Below, piece by piece: positions 27,300 through 34,744 of a stretch of 64,000 bases of DNA. The notes below the pieces were generated by a model, which saw only the letters and a list, made by a program, of their open reading frames with translations, made no database searches and was not told the DNA's origin. The DNA comes from Parcubacteria group bacterium GW2011_GWB1_42_6 (lineage in GTDB: Bacteria; Patescibacteriota; Minisyncoccia; Portnoybacterales; GWB1-42-6). The number at the start of each line of letters is the position of its first letter. Within the stretch, counting starts at the first letter, position 1. The stretch covers positions 1-64,000 of the forward strand of contig LCEC01000001.1 of the NCBI GenBank assembly GCA_000997475.1, given 5' to 3'. The position numbers and the translations under genes were made by a program.

Positions 27300-28082
27300 A
27301 TGAAGCCGTTTTGGTTCAATTTGACGCGCAAGGTGTTGAAGTGGGCAATGGGAACGGATCGGATTGAAGTCTCTCTCAGGCCGGCTGAAAAATTCCAAGG
27401 TTCTGTAAAAATTCTCGGCATATCGGGAAGTCCGCGCGGCAGAAAGAGCCGGAGCTATAAAATGATGGCGAAGGTTCTGGAACATGCCCGGGTATTCGGC
27501 GCCCAAACGCAGGAGATCATTCTCTGTGAAAAGACGATGAAACCTTGTGAGGGGTGTCTCTCTGATCCGGACAAGGAATGCACATTTCCGTGTATTCATT
27601 GCGAGGACGATACGAACGAAATTCTCCAAATGATGATCGATGCGGACGCATTTGTTTTTGCCACACCGATTCACTGGGCGGCGCCTTCGGCCATCATGAA
27701 AATCCTCATTGATAAGATGATCTCCCTCGAGGAGAATCATTATGAGATCGCAATGAGTGATGGTCGCGAGCCACTGCTTGGCAAACCATGCGCCTTGATC
27801 GCTTCGCAAGAAGGAGACGGCGCAACCGGCGCGCTCGGTTGGATGGCGGCGGAACTACGGGAAATGGGAGTTTGGACTATTCCCTGGGGCCAGACTTTCA
27901 AACCCGCCCTTCTGGAAAAGAAAATCGTGAAGCTCGGAATGTTTGCCCTGGGGGAACGCAAGTTCGAGTGGATCGAAAATAACCTGGCGGCGGCGGGAAG
28001 AAACCTTGCTTTGGTCACCAGACTCCTTAAAGAAAGCGGTTATAAGTGGGACGATTACGATGTAATCGAACCCAATTGTTAA
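27300..28082 (+). CDS. NADPH-dependent FMN reductase / flavodoxin-fold oxidoreductase
   Basis: 260 residues. The FMN phosphate loop is ILGISGSPRGRKSRSYKM (residues 38-55), with a cysteine-rich segment CEKTMKPCEGC-LSD...CTFPCIHCEDD (around residues 81-104) and ADAFVFATPIHWAAPSAIMK, the flavin-contact block. This matches iron-sulfur-flavoprotein-like or multimeric flavodoxin reductases that reduce quinones or metals. The extra cysteines could bind an Fe-S cluster, which is not certain. A 37-residue N-terminal extension precedes the fold. It is a single gene with its own promoter and terminator, and its G/C-richer codon use hints at transfer. Confidence 0.8.
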   Translation: MKPFWFNLTRKVLKWAMGTDRIEVSLRPAEKFQGSVKILGISGSPRGRKSRSYKMMAKVLEHARVFGAQTQEIILCEKTMKPCEGCLSDPDKECTFPCIHCEDDTNEILQMMIDADAFVFATPIHWAAPSAIMKILIDKMISLEENHYEIAMSDGREPLLGKPCALIASQEGDGATGALGWMAAELREMGVWTIPWGQTFKPALLEKKIVKLGMFALGERKFEWIENNLAAAGRNLALVTRLLKESGYKWDDYDVIEPNC

Positions 28083-28089
28083 AGAATAA

Positions 28090-28116
28090 AAGGCTGTGAA
28101 ATTCACAGCCTTTTTA
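28090..28116 (+). terminator. Rho-independent terminator
   Basis: Stem AAGGCTGTGAA/TTCACAGCC followed by TTTTT, 8 bp after the oxidoreductase stop. Confidence 0.88.
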
Positions 28117-28198
28117 AATTGCGCAAAAATGGATTGTTGATGTATAATATAAATGTCGCTCTATTTATAAAGCGAAAATAAACTTTAAATAAAAAAAT

Positions 28199-29134
28199 AT
28201 GATGAATCCAGAATCAAATTTAGGCATTCCCGAGAATGTCCAAGCCGGGCAGAATTTAGAAAAACGCGAGGAAGAAAATGAATACAATCCCCTGGAGATA
28301 TTAAGAGAAAGAGAATTTTATCCCGGAGTAATCGAGGTTGAGGAAGGCAAGGAAATCATTACAGACGAGGATTATAAAGCTTGCTTTGAATTTTTGAGGG
28401 AAAATATCAAAGACGGCAGTCTTTTGAACTTGAATTTTGGATCCGGCATCACTCATTGCCATTATATGCTTCCGCTGATTGACAGACTTTCTCATGTCAC
28501 GGCTTTGGATATCAGCGCCAAAAACAATCAACTTATCGGAGAACTGCTCAATTCTATCCAAGACAAAGGAAATCCTGAAATAATCGAAGAGGAAGACAAG
28601 AAGATGTTGAGGGATCTGGCTCAAGCCGTTTCCAAAGATGAAGATTTTGGAATAAAAGAGAGTGGCGAAGAACTGCTGGCCATGCTTCACGAAAAAAGCC
28701 AGCACGAAGGAAAATCCGACATTATTACCGCCGATATGATTGAAGATATGGAGAAACTGGGTTCAGGAGAGCTGGTTGGCGATAGAAAATTTGATAATAT
28801 ATATCTTTCGTTTTCTATTTACGCTCGAACCAGAGAAGAACTGGTTGGATTCTTGAAGAACGCGAAAGAAAGATTAAACGAAGGCGGAAATCTTTTGATA
28901 ATAGATTGCGAAAATTATACTAATGAGAGCGGGGAAGAGAAAGAGCTCTTCTCGGAGGATAAGGTCATAGAAGAAAAATATGGCGAAGTTTTTGATTGGA
29001 CTTTGGATGAAATGAAAGAGATTCTAAATGAAGTTGGATTCAGCAGCGTTAATTCGCAAATTCGCGAGATAGAAGCCAAAGAAGATGAAGCGGAAGAATT
29101 TGGAACCTATCTTTTCATCAAAGCGCAAAAATAA
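28199..29134 (+). CDS. Class I SAM-dependent methyltransferase-like protein
   Basis: 311 residues (or from ATG 28202). A 45-residue acidic N-terminus precedes a Rossmann domain: SLLNLNFGSGITHCHYML (motif I, G-S-G form), VTALDISAKNNQ (acidic motif II), FDNIYLSFSIYARTREEL (motif IV) and LNEGGNLLIIDCENY. An acidic helical insertion occupies about residues 115-185. The very high Glu/Asp content and unusual motif I leave the substrate unknown. A TATAAT box lies ~50 bp upstream and a terminator follows, so it is monocistronic. Confidence 0.7.
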   Translation: MMNPESNLGIPENVQAGQNLEKREEENEYNPLEILREREFYPGVIEVEEGKEIITDEDYKACFEFLRENIKDGSLLNLNFGSGITHCHYMLPLIDRLSHVTALDISAKNNQLIGELLNSIQDKGNPEIIEEEDKKMLRDLAQAVSKDEDFGIKESGEELLAMLHEKSQHEGKSDIITADMIEDMEKLGSGELVGDRKFDNIYLSFSIYARTREELVGFLKNAKERLNEGGNLLIIDCENYTNESGEEKELFSEDKVIEEKYGEVFDWTLDEMKEILNEVGFSSVNSQIREIEAKEDEAEEFGTYLFIKAQK

Positions 29135-29156
29135 ATTATATTTTAAATAAATAAAA

Positions 29157-29184
29157 AAGAACCGCAATTTTTTGCGGTTCTTTG
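29157..29184. terminator. Rho-independent terminator, possibly bidirectional
   Basis: AAAGAACCGCAA/TTGCGGTTCTTT stem with A- and T-runs on both sides, between convergent genes ending at 29134 (plus) and 29206 (minus). Confidence 0.85.
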
Positions 29185-29205
29185 GGGTTTGTATCGCTGC
29201 GGGTT

Positions 29206-29589
29206 TTATTCTTCCGGCTGGAAGAACTTATCCCAGAGGAGGTTATCGGAGAAGTGAGTCATGAATTCCGTCATGGCCGTTTTGTTTTCGGCGAACGAAT
29301 CGGGGATAAGGGAGATGACTTCTTCGATTGTCGGCTCTCCCTCAAATTTGATGACCGTATTTTTCTCCTGGCCGTCGTCTTTGAACATAACTTCCATTGA
29401 GACATAACGACCTTTCCAGGTGGAGATGTTGGTGTAGATCCCGAAAGCTTTTTTGCCATCATCCATGAGGATATACCGGAAGTAATTCCTGGAACGATGG
29501 CTTCGGCTGTGGCTGGCGAATCCTTCGGGCTTCCTTGCCATCATCCTGTCGATGATGGCCATTTCCAAGCCTTCCCTTAGCTTTTTCAT
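29206..29589 (-). CDS. Small hypothetical protein, Ile-Pro-(D/E)-(S/D)-F family member 1
   Basis: 127 residues from ATG 29589, chosen because AAGGGAG lies 6 bp upstream; an in-frame ATG at 29625 lacks such a site. I do not recognise the family. The sequence starts MKKLREGLEMAIIDRMMARKP, has a beta-rich centre (YFRYILMDDGKKAFGIYTN, then VSMEVMFKDDG), and ends in an acidic helical part with EEVISLIPDSFAENK. That ending resembles DDILKTIPEDFLSEA of the next gene, so the two are probably distant paralogues. No signal or membrane segment is seen. It has its own consensus promoter and terminator. Confidence 0.65.
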   Translation of the reverse strand: MKKLREGLEMAIIDRMMARKPEGFASHSRSHRSRNYFRYILMDDGKKAFGIYTNISTWKGRYVSMEVMFKDDGQEKNTVIKFEGEPTIEEVISLIPDSFAENKTAMTEFMTHFSDNLLWDKFFQPEE

Positions 29590-29649
29590 TGAATGCTCCC
29601 TTGGATGAGTTTTATTTAGATGCAAAAGGTACTATCTGATTGATATTGG

Positions 29650-29678
29650 AATATATCATATCTGGTCTATCTTGTCAA
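29650..29678 (-). promoter_or_regulatory. Consensus promoter for the 29206-29589 gene
   Basis: On the minus strand: TTGACA, 17 bp, TATATT, about 60 bp before the start codon. Confidence 0.8.
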
Positions 29679-29689
29679 GATGTAATAAA

Positions 29690-29716
29690 AAAGCCGCGTT
29701 TTTTTGCGCGGCTTTG
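29690..29716 (-). terminator. Rho-independent terminator for the 29727-30179 gene
   Basis: AAGCCGCG/CGCGGCTT stem followed by a T-run on the minus strand. Confidence 0.85.
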
Positions 29717-29726
29717 GCGGACGGTT

Positions 29727-30179
29727 TTAATAACCGGAGCAGGCTGTTTTTGCTGAAGGTTTGGAAATGAAATCCTTCGCTATTCTCATTCCCGCTTCGG
29801 AAAGGAAATCCTCCGGAATCGTTTTGAGAATATCATCGCAAGAAGGGCTGTTTTCTCCCGCGGCTGATATTTTGGCTCCGAACTTTTTTTCTCCTTGCCG
29901 GATAAAAAAAATCACGGAGACTTTTCTTCTTCTCGAATTGGAAATTCGCGAAAAAACGGCCAGAACCGTTTCTCCTCTTTTTTCGAAAAATCTTTCCATC
30001 AGAAAATAGCTTTTTTCCGGCCTATTCTTCAAAAAGTTGGCGAATCCCTCGGGATAGTTATAGATCATCGCCTCTATCTCGGCGATTTCTCCGGAAGAAG
30101 CTTTTTCCGTTTTGATTGCGCCCGGGCCCTGCTCTGTTTCGGGAGGTTTGGAAAGAACTTTTTTTAGCGTTCCAATCAT
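29727..30179 (-). CDS. Small hypothetical protein, Ile-Pro-(D/E)-(S/D)-F family member 2
   Basis: 150 residues from the second of two adjacent ATGs. AAGGAG is 6 bp from ATG 30179 but only 3 bp from ATG 30182. The function is not recognised. The centre reads FLMERFFEKRGETVLAVFSR and RRRKVSVIFFIRQGEKKFG, a strand-rich basic segment, and the end DDILKTIPEDFLSEAGMRIA parallels the 127-residue neighbour. It is likely cytosolic. It is transcribed alone, from a TTGATC-17-TATAAT promoter to a strong terminator. Confidence 0.65.
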   Translation of the reverse strand: MIGTLKKVLSKPPETEQGPGAIKTEKASSGEIAEIEAMIYNYPEGFANFLKNRPEKSYFLMERFFEKRGETVLAVFSRISNSRRRKVSVIFFIRQGEKKFGAKISAAGENSPSCDDILKTIPEDFLSEAGMRIAKDFISKPSAKTACSGY

Positions 30180-30209
30180 CATTTGCTCCTTTTTGGATTG
30201 GTTTATTAA

Positions 30210-30238
30210 ATTATATGTGATTTTCTTTTTTGGATCAA
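30210..30238 (-). promoter_or_regulatory. Consensus promoter for the 29727-30179 gene
   Basis: On the minus strand: TTGATC, 17 bp, TATAAT, 31 bp upstream of the start codon. Confidence 0.75.
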
Positions 30239-30250
30239 TCGGGGAAATTA

Positions 30251-30279
30251 AAAAAGCCCGCGGTATTTCTGCGGGCTTT
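30251..30279 (-). terminator. Rho-independent terminator for the 30294-30695 gene
   Basis: AAAGCCCGC/GCGGGCTTT stem followed on the minus strand by TTTTT. Confidence 0.88.
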
Positions 30280-30293
30280 GGGATTAATAGGGA

Positions 30294-30695
30294 CTACGCC
30301 GGCCATTTGGTGACGGACCAATGTTTTCCCTCGAAAAGCTGGTGGCTGAATTCTTCGAAAACAGTGGCCCGGAAAAAGAGAAGATCTTCAGGTAGGAAGC
30401 CGATGATCCGAGCGAACATCCCGAAGGCGATGATGTTCTTGAGGCGCTGGTTGAACTTATGTTCTTCCAGCAGACTCTTCGGTATAAAGGAGAAGAGCCA
30501 ATCGATATCCGCTTGGCTGGAAATACCAATGGGGTATCCTTGTGCTTTCTTGTTGTCAAGACGATATAGAATCTGGCCGTTTCTGTCTTTGAGCTTTTTA
30601 TAAACTTCCAGTTCCTCGGCCGGAATGCCGACATATGGAGCGAGCTTGTCGAGCTCGACCAGATTTCTTATCCGAGCGGCGATGGTCGTATTCAT
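30294..30695 (-). CDS. Hypothetical 133-residue protein, coupled to a 27-codon leader ORF
   Basis: The family is not recognised. The sequence is mostly helical and mixed charge, with ELDKLAPYVGIPAEELEVYK, GQILYRLDNKKAQGYPIG, WLFSFIPKSLLEEHKF and a C-terminal ATVFEEFSHQLFEGK. A weak LFSFIP-S echo of the neighbouring small proteins is present. Its ATG (30693-30695) has no close Shine-Dalgarno but overlaps the TGA of the upstream small ORF (30692-30775) as ATGA, so translation is probably by re-initiation. The promoter lies at 30836-30864. Confidence 0.6.
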   Translation of the reverse strand: MNTTIAARIRNLVELDKLAPYVGIPAEELEVYKKLKDRNGQILYRLDNKKAQGYPIGISSQADIDWLFSFIPKSLLEEHKFNQRLKNIIAFGMFARIIGFLPEDLLFFRATVFEEFSHQLFEGKHWSVTKWPA

Positions 30696-30775
30696 TCGCT
30701 TGGCCTTGCCCCGGGCGCATTCTTTGAGTTTCTCCTTCGGATTTCAACAAATCTTTCAGCTGTCATATTATCCAT
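30692..30775 (-). CDS. 27-residue leader ORF
   Basis: ATG 30775, preceded 6 bp upstream by AAGGAG, opens MDNMTAERFVEIRRRNSKNA and ends at TGA overlapping the next ATG. Unlike the main ORF it carries the strong ribosome binding site, so it is either a coupling or attenuation leader peptide or the true N-terminus separated from the rest by a frameshift. It is too short for family assignment. Confidence 0.5.
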   Translation of the reverse strand: MDNMTAERFVEIRRRNSKNAPGARPSE

Positions 30776-30835
30776 GGCTTGCTCCTTGAAAACGGGTTTA
30801 TTTGGTTGGGAACGAACTTCTTTCTTTGATACATA

Positions 30836-30864
30836 AGTATATCATATATAATCAACTGTGTCAA
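30836..30864 (-). promoter_or_regulatory. Consensus promoter for the 30692-30775/30294-30695 pair
   Basis: On the minus strand: TTGACA, 17 bp, TATACT, about 60 bp before the leader ORF. Confidence 0.82.
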
Positions 30865-30889
30865 GGTTTGGAGCACAGAACTCAAATGG

Positions 30890-30918
30890 TTGATTTTTGA
30901 CGGGATTTTTTGTATAAT
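30890..30918 (+). promoter_or_regulatory. Promoter for secA
   Basis: TTGATT, 17 bp, TATAAT, divergent from the promoter at 30836-30864 and about 140 bp before the secA start. Confidence 0.7.
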
Positions 30919-30954
30919 TCGGGGAGAAACATTTAATTTTAAAGGTAAAAATCC

Positions 30955-31050
30955 CTCTCTTCGAGCCTGTCATTCGACCCCGAGGGTCTTAGACCCGAAC
31001 GGGAGGGCCTCAGAGCCTCGAAGGCCCAACCTCCCTTTAGAAGGGAGGAG
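30955..31050 (+). repeat. Palindromic repeats in the secA leader, the last one carrying its ribosome binding site
   Basis: Two inverted-repeat units: CTTCGAG...CTCGAAG (about 30959-31021), then the perfect palindrome CCTCCCTTTAGAAGGGAGG (31030-31048). The right arm of the latter (GGGAGGAG) ends ~8 bp before the secA ATG and is its Shine-Dalgarno; in the folded RNA it would be paired. Confidence 0.8.
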
Positions 31051-31057
31051 AAAAACG

Positions 31058-33742
31058 ATGTCCATATTCACCAAAATTTTCGGCGGGACGAATGAAAAGT
31101 CTGTTGCCAAATATAAAACGGTCATTGAAGAGATTAATAAGCTTGAACCGAAATTCGAGTCTTTTTCGGATGAGGAATTGAAATTGAAGACCGCCCAATT
31201 TAAAGAAAGATTGGGCAAAGGAGAAACTCTGGATGATATTTTGCCCGAAGCCTTCGCGGCTTGCCGCGAGGCGGCCAAGCGCGCGATCGGCCAACGGCAT
31301 TTTGACGTTCAGTTGATCGGCGGAATGGTTTTGCACGAAGGAAAAATCGCCGAAATGAAAACCGGCGAAGGAAAAACTTTGGCGGCGACTTTGGCGGTAT
31401 ATCTCAACGCGCTTTCAGGCAAAGGCGCGCACGTTGTAACGGTGAACGATTATCTTTCCAAACGCGACGCCAACTGGATGGGATCAATTTATCATTTTTT
31501 GGGTTTGAGCACCGGCTGCATCCAGCACGAAAAATCTTATGTTTACGAACCCAAAAAAATCGATCTCAACGAGGTAACGGTGGAAATGGAAAATCTCAAA
31601 CAGGTTTCGCGGCGTGAGGCCTATGCCGCCGATATCACTTACGGCACGAACAACGAATTCGGCTTTGATTATTTGCGCGACAATATGGTGCCGGATTTCA
31701 GCGAGATGGCGCAAAGACCTGTCCTCCGAAGCCTTGGCGAAGGGGGAAAACACAACTTCGCCATTGTGGACGAAGTTGATAGCATTTTGATCGACGAAGC
31801 GCGCACGCCTTTGATTATTTCCGCTCCCGACGAAGATTCGGGCAAACTCTACGAAACTTTCGCGCGGATTGTTCCCCGCCTCAAAGAAAACGAGGATTTT
31901 AACATTGATGAAAAATTGCGCTCGGCCACTCTCACGGAAGAAGGCATTGAAAAAGTGGAAAAAATTTTGGGTTTGGGGAATATTTACACCGAAGGCGGAA
32001 TAAAATACGTTCATCACTTGGAGCAAGCTTTGCGGGCGCAGGCGCTTTTTAAAAAAGATCGCCATTATGTCGTCAAAAACGGCGAGATCATTATCGTTGA
32101 TGAATTTACCGGCCGCCTTATGCCCGGCAGAAGATATTCGGAAGGCCTTCATCAGGCTTTGGAAGCCAAAGAAAACGTTACGGTGCAAAAAGAATCGCGG
32201 ACTTTGGCCTCAATCACTTTTCAAAACTATTTCAGAATGTATGAAAAACTTTCGGGCATGACCGGAACCGCCATGAGTTCGGCCGAGGAATTCGGCAAAG
32301 TCTATAATCTTGAAGTGGTGGAAGTTCCCACCCATAAGCCTCTTTCCAGGGGTGATAAATCCGATTTGATTTTTCGCACCGAGATGGGAAAATTCAAAGC
32401 GGTGATCCGTGAAGTGGAAGAACGGTACAAAAAAAATCAACCGGTTTTGATCGGCACGGCCTCGATTGATAAAAACGAACTTTTGGACCAACTTTTAACC
32501 AAAGCCGGAATCAAGCATGAAGTTTTAAACGCCAAAAATCACGAACGCGAAGCTTTGATTATCGCCAAAGCCGGGGAGCCGGGCGCGGTGACGGTGGCGA
32601 CAAATATGGCGGGGCGCGGAGTGGATATAATTTTGGGGGGAAGAATTGAATCTCACAACTCTCCCCAACCCCTTCTTAACTTAAGAGGGGGAGAGGGGGA
32701 GTTATCAAAGGATAGCTCTCAAGAAAAAAGTGAATGGCAAAAAAAACACGACTTGGTTGTTTCTTTGGGGGGACTGGCGATCATCGGCACCGAGCGCCAT
32801 GAAGCGCGCCGGATTGACGACCAGTTGCGCGGGCGCGCCGGCCGCCAGGGCGATCCGGGTTCTTCGCGGTTTTTCGTTTCGCTTGAGGACGATTTGATGA
32901 GGATTTTCGCGGCCGATCGCATCAAGGGAATGATGGAATTTTTAAAGATGCCCGAAGACGAGCCGATTGAAAACAAAATGATCTCCAAGGCGATCGAATC
33001 GGCGCAGGAAAAAATCGAAGGATTCAATTTTGACACTCGCAAACATGTTTTGGAATATGACGATGTGATGAACAAACAGCGCGAAACGATTTATCGCAAG
33101 CGCCGGGAAATTTTGGAATCAAAAGATCTTAAAGAAAAAACTTTGGAAGCGATTTTGGGGGAAGTCAAAAAAATCGCCCAATTCCATGCCGCGGGATACA
33201 AAGAAGAATGGAACACGAAAGAGCTCAAAGAATCATTGGGCGCGATTATGCCTCTTCCGGCTGATTTTGACGAAGCGGTTGGGAAAATTGAAACTTCCGA
33301 AAATCTGGTTGGCTTTTTGGAAAAACTCGCCGCCGATATTTACGAGATGAAAGAAAAACAAATCGGTTTTGAGCAGATGCGAGAAATCGAAAAAGTTCTC
33401 TTTTTGCGCACCACCGATATGATGTGGATGGATCATCTGGACGAGATGGAGCATTTGCGCGATTCCGTTCGCTTGCGCGCCTATGGCCAAAAAGATCCCT
33501 TGGTTGAATACAAAAACGAAGGCCACAAACTTTTTCAGGATTTGCTGGCTGCCATTCAGGCGCAATTTACGAGCATGATTTACAAAGTGACTCTAACGCC
33601 GCCGGAGAATCGCCAATCGCGCGTCGCCAATCGCCCTTCGACAAACTCACCACAGGCAAGCTCGGGAAATAATTCGGTCGGCAGAAACGATCCGTGCCCG
33701 TGCGGGAGCGGGAAAAAGTATAAGAAGTGTTGTGGAAAATAA
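31058..33742 (+). CDS. secA: Preprotein translocase ATPase SecA
   Basis: 894 residues from ATG 31058; the frame is open further upstream only because the repeat leader lacks stops. The motor is complete: Walker A in EMKTGEGKTLAATL, VVTVNDYLSKRDANWMG, TYGTNNEFGFDYLRDNM, IVDEVDSILIDEARTPLI, NMAGRGVDI, and GTERHEARRIDDQLRGRAGR. The C-terminus is the zinc-binding SecB/ribosome-contacting tail NDPCPCGSGKKYKKCC. SecA drives export through SecYEG with SecD/SecF encoded at 36.6 kb. Three stretches are not SecA sequence but translated repeats: residues 220-231, ~532-550 and ~859-870. Confidence 0.97.
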   Translation: MSIFTKIFGGTNEKSVAKYKTVIEEINKLEPKFESFSDEELKLKTAQFKERLGKGETLDDILPEAFAACREAAKRAIGQRHFDVQLIGGMVLHEGKIAEMKTGEGKTLAATLAVYLNALSGKGAHVVTVNDYLSKRDANWMGSIYHFLGLSTGCIQHEKSYVYEPKKIDLNEVTVEMENLKQVSRREAYAADITYGTNNEFGFDYLRDNMVPDFSEMAQRPVLRSLGEGGKHNFAIVDEVDSILIDEARTPLIISAPDEDSGKLYETFARIVPRLKENEDFNIDEKLRSATLTEEGIEKVEKILGLGNIYTEGGIKYVHHLEQALRAQALFKKDRHYVVKNGEIIIVDEFTGRLMPGRRYSEGLHQALEAKENVTVQKESRTLASITFQNYFRMYEKLSGMTGTAMSSAEEFGKVYNLEVVEVPTHKPLSRGDKSDLIFRTEMGKFKAVIREVEERYKKNQPVLIGTASIDKNELLDQLLTKAGIKHEVLNAKNHEREALIIAKAGEPGAVTVATNMAGRGVDIILGGRIESHNSPQPLLNLRGGEGELSKDSSQEKSEWQKKHDLVVSLGGLAIIGTERHEARRIDDQLRGRAGRQGDPGSSRFFVSLEDDLMRIFAADRIKGMMEFLKMPEDEPIENKMISKAIESAQEKIEGFNFDTRKHVLEYDDVMNKQRETIYRKRREILESKDLKEKTLEAILGEVKKIAQFHAAGYKEEWNTKELKESLGAIMPLPADFDEAVGKIETSENLVGFLEKLAADIYEMKEKQIGFEQMREIEKVLFLRTTDMMWMDHLDEMEHLRDSVRLRAYGQKDPLVEYKNEGHKLFQDLLAAIQAQFTSMIYKVTLTPPENRQSRVANRPSTNSPQASSGNNSVGRNDPCPCGSGKKYKKCCGK
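31716..31746. repeat. Short palindromic insert 1 in secA (CTCCGAAGCC/GGCGAAGGGG type)
   Basis: TCCTCCGAAGCCTTGGCGAA followed by GGGGGA encodes PVLRSLGEGG just before HNFAIVDEVDS, where other SecA proteins go directly from the Gln-Arg pair to that motif. A related CTCCTTCG word array is in the murB leader. Confidence 0.65.
32657..32703. repeat. Palindromic insert 2 in secA (CCCC/GGGG family)
   Basis: AACTCTCCCC...GGGGGAGTT with an inner CTTAAcTTAAG stem; encodes a Pro/Gly-rich loop after the GRGVDIILGG motif. It is similar to the palindrome at 22371-22406. Confidence 0.8.
33634..33665. repeat. Repeat insert 3 in secA linker (CCCTTCGACAAACTC type)
   Basis: CCCTTCGACAAACTCACC, then ACAGGCAAGCTCGGG, lies in the variable linker before the zinc tail and encodes PSTNSPQASSG. 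It shares the CCTTCGACA word with the second insert in alaS. Confidence 0.65.
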
Positions 33743-33804
33743 GGAGAAAGAAATCCTCCGCCATTCGGTACCTTCTTTAGAAAAGGAGGAATAAATCAAA
33801 TCAT

Positions 33805-34071
33805 ATGGCAATAATCAGAAAAAAAATTTGGCCAGGATATTTGGAACTGATTGAATCGGGAAGAAAAAAATATGATTTCCGCCTTGATGATTTTGAAATC
33901 AAAGAAGGCGACACGATTATTTTTGAGGAATGGGATCCGAAAACAAAAAAATACACGGGAAGGAAAGTCCAAAAGAAAGCGGGCTATATTGGAAAACTGA
34001 AAATAGGTGATTCTTTTTGGTCCGAAGAAGAAATAAAGGAAAAAGGGATTAAAATCATTTCATTGGAATAA
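33805..34071 (+). CDS. ASCH/PUA-like domain protein (DUF3850-type)
   Basis: 88 residues. The pattern K-I-W-P-G-Y-L-E-L-I-E-S-G-R-K-K-Y-D-F-R, then EIKEGDTIIFEEWDP and a late strand (KKAGYIGKLKIGD), fits the small ASCH fold: the entry helix after the first strand, the conserved G-x-K and the G-D turn. Such domains bind RNA or modified nucleotides, and stand-alone versions are often of unknown role. An imperfect CCTTCTTTAGAAAAGGAGG palindrome lies ~15 bp upstream and holds the only GGAGG. Confidence 0.65.
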   Translation: MAIIRKKIWPGYLELIESGRKKYDFRLDDFEIKEGDTIIFEEWDPKTKKYTGRKVQKKAGYIGKLKIGDSFWSEEEIKEKGIKIISLE

Positions 34072-34103
34072 CTTTTCTGTAAAAATAAAAACAGGGTTGG
34101 TTT

Positions 34104-34145
34104 ATAAGTGAGTTATTTACGCTATAGCGTAAATAACTCACTTAT
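34104..34145. repeat. Perfect 42-bp palindrome
   Basis: 21-bp arms without a loop, starting ATAAGTGAGTTATTTACGCT. It lies between the ASCH gene and the IS200-type element, outside the element's own hairpins. Confidence 0.9.
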
Positions 34146-34186
34146 GGAAATTTGAAGGGGACATTCAGAAATAATTAAAATAATTA

Positions 34187-34214
34187 AAAAGGACGGAATT
34201 TTTCCGTCCTTTTG
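34187..34214 (+). terminator. Rho-independent terminator
   Basis: AAAAGGACGGAA/TTCCGTCCTTTT stem with a T-run, between the palindrome at 34104-34145 and the IS200-type element. Confidence 0.85.
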
Positions 34215-34282
34215 CGTTTTTAACCAGATAAACCACCAGCGTAAGCTGGTGAGTGCGTTTAAAAGCGTAGCTATTGTACAAT

Positions 34283-34311
34283 AAAATCACCTCGGGAAAG
34301 GAGGTGATTTT
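34283..34311 (+). promoter_or_regulatory. Hairpin sequestering the tnpA ribosome binding site
   Basis: AAAATCACCTC/GAGGTGATTTT with a 7-nt loop. The right arm contains GGAGGTGA, a full anti-16S match 5-8 bp before ATG 34316. It should repress translation, as RNA hairpins do in IS200. Confidence 0.8.
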
Positions 34312-34315
34312 AAAC

Positions 34316-34744
34316 ATGAGCAGAAGCTATCTGCTGTATCAACTCGACCACTGCACTTACCATTGCAGTTATCATATCGTGTGGACACCACGATTCCGCG
34401 GTAAGGTTTTGGCCGACAACTATATTAAAGCAGAATTAAAAAGAATGTTCAAACAGATTGCCAACTGGAAAGGACTAAGGATTTATGCTTGGCACATCGG
34501 AGATGAGCACATCCATCTGCACATCTGCATTCCTCCCAAATATTCTATTGCCTACATCATTCAAATTCTCAAGGGAAAAACTTCTGGCTGGATCAAAAAG
34601 AAAACCAAGAAGTTTCCCAAAGGAGTCCTCTGGGCCAGGGGATACTTTGTTTCGACCGTTGGCATCACGGAAATCGCCGTGAAAAAATATATTGAAAACC
34701 AGCAACACCATCAAATTGAACTTTCTCAATTAAAACTTTGTTAG
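34316..34744 (+). CDS. tnpA: IS200/IS605 family transposase TnpA (Y1 HUH)
   Basis: 142 residues from ATG 34316; an in-frame ATG at 34274 would be translated through the regulatory hairpin and is not chosen. Family blocks are CSYHIVWTPRFRGKVL, the HUH metal motif in GDEHIHLHICIPP, KGKTSGWIKKKTKKFP, LWARGYFVSTVG and the catalytic tyrosine in VKKYIENQ. The enzyme cuts and joins single-stranded DNA at hairpin-marked ends. All motifs are intact, so the element may be active. Confidence 0.95.
   Translation: MSRSYLLYQLDHCTYHCSYHIVWTPRFRGKVLADNYIKAELKRMFKQIANWKGLRIYAWHIGDEHIHLHICIPPKYSIAYIIQILKGKTSGWIKKKTKKFPKGVLWARGYFVSTVGITEIAVKKYIENQQHHQIELSQLKLC

Noticed and set aside
30890..31057. 56-residue N-terminal extension of SecA
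   Set aside because: The extension is translated repeat sequence without SecA similarity, and a GGGAGGAG site precedes ATG 31058.
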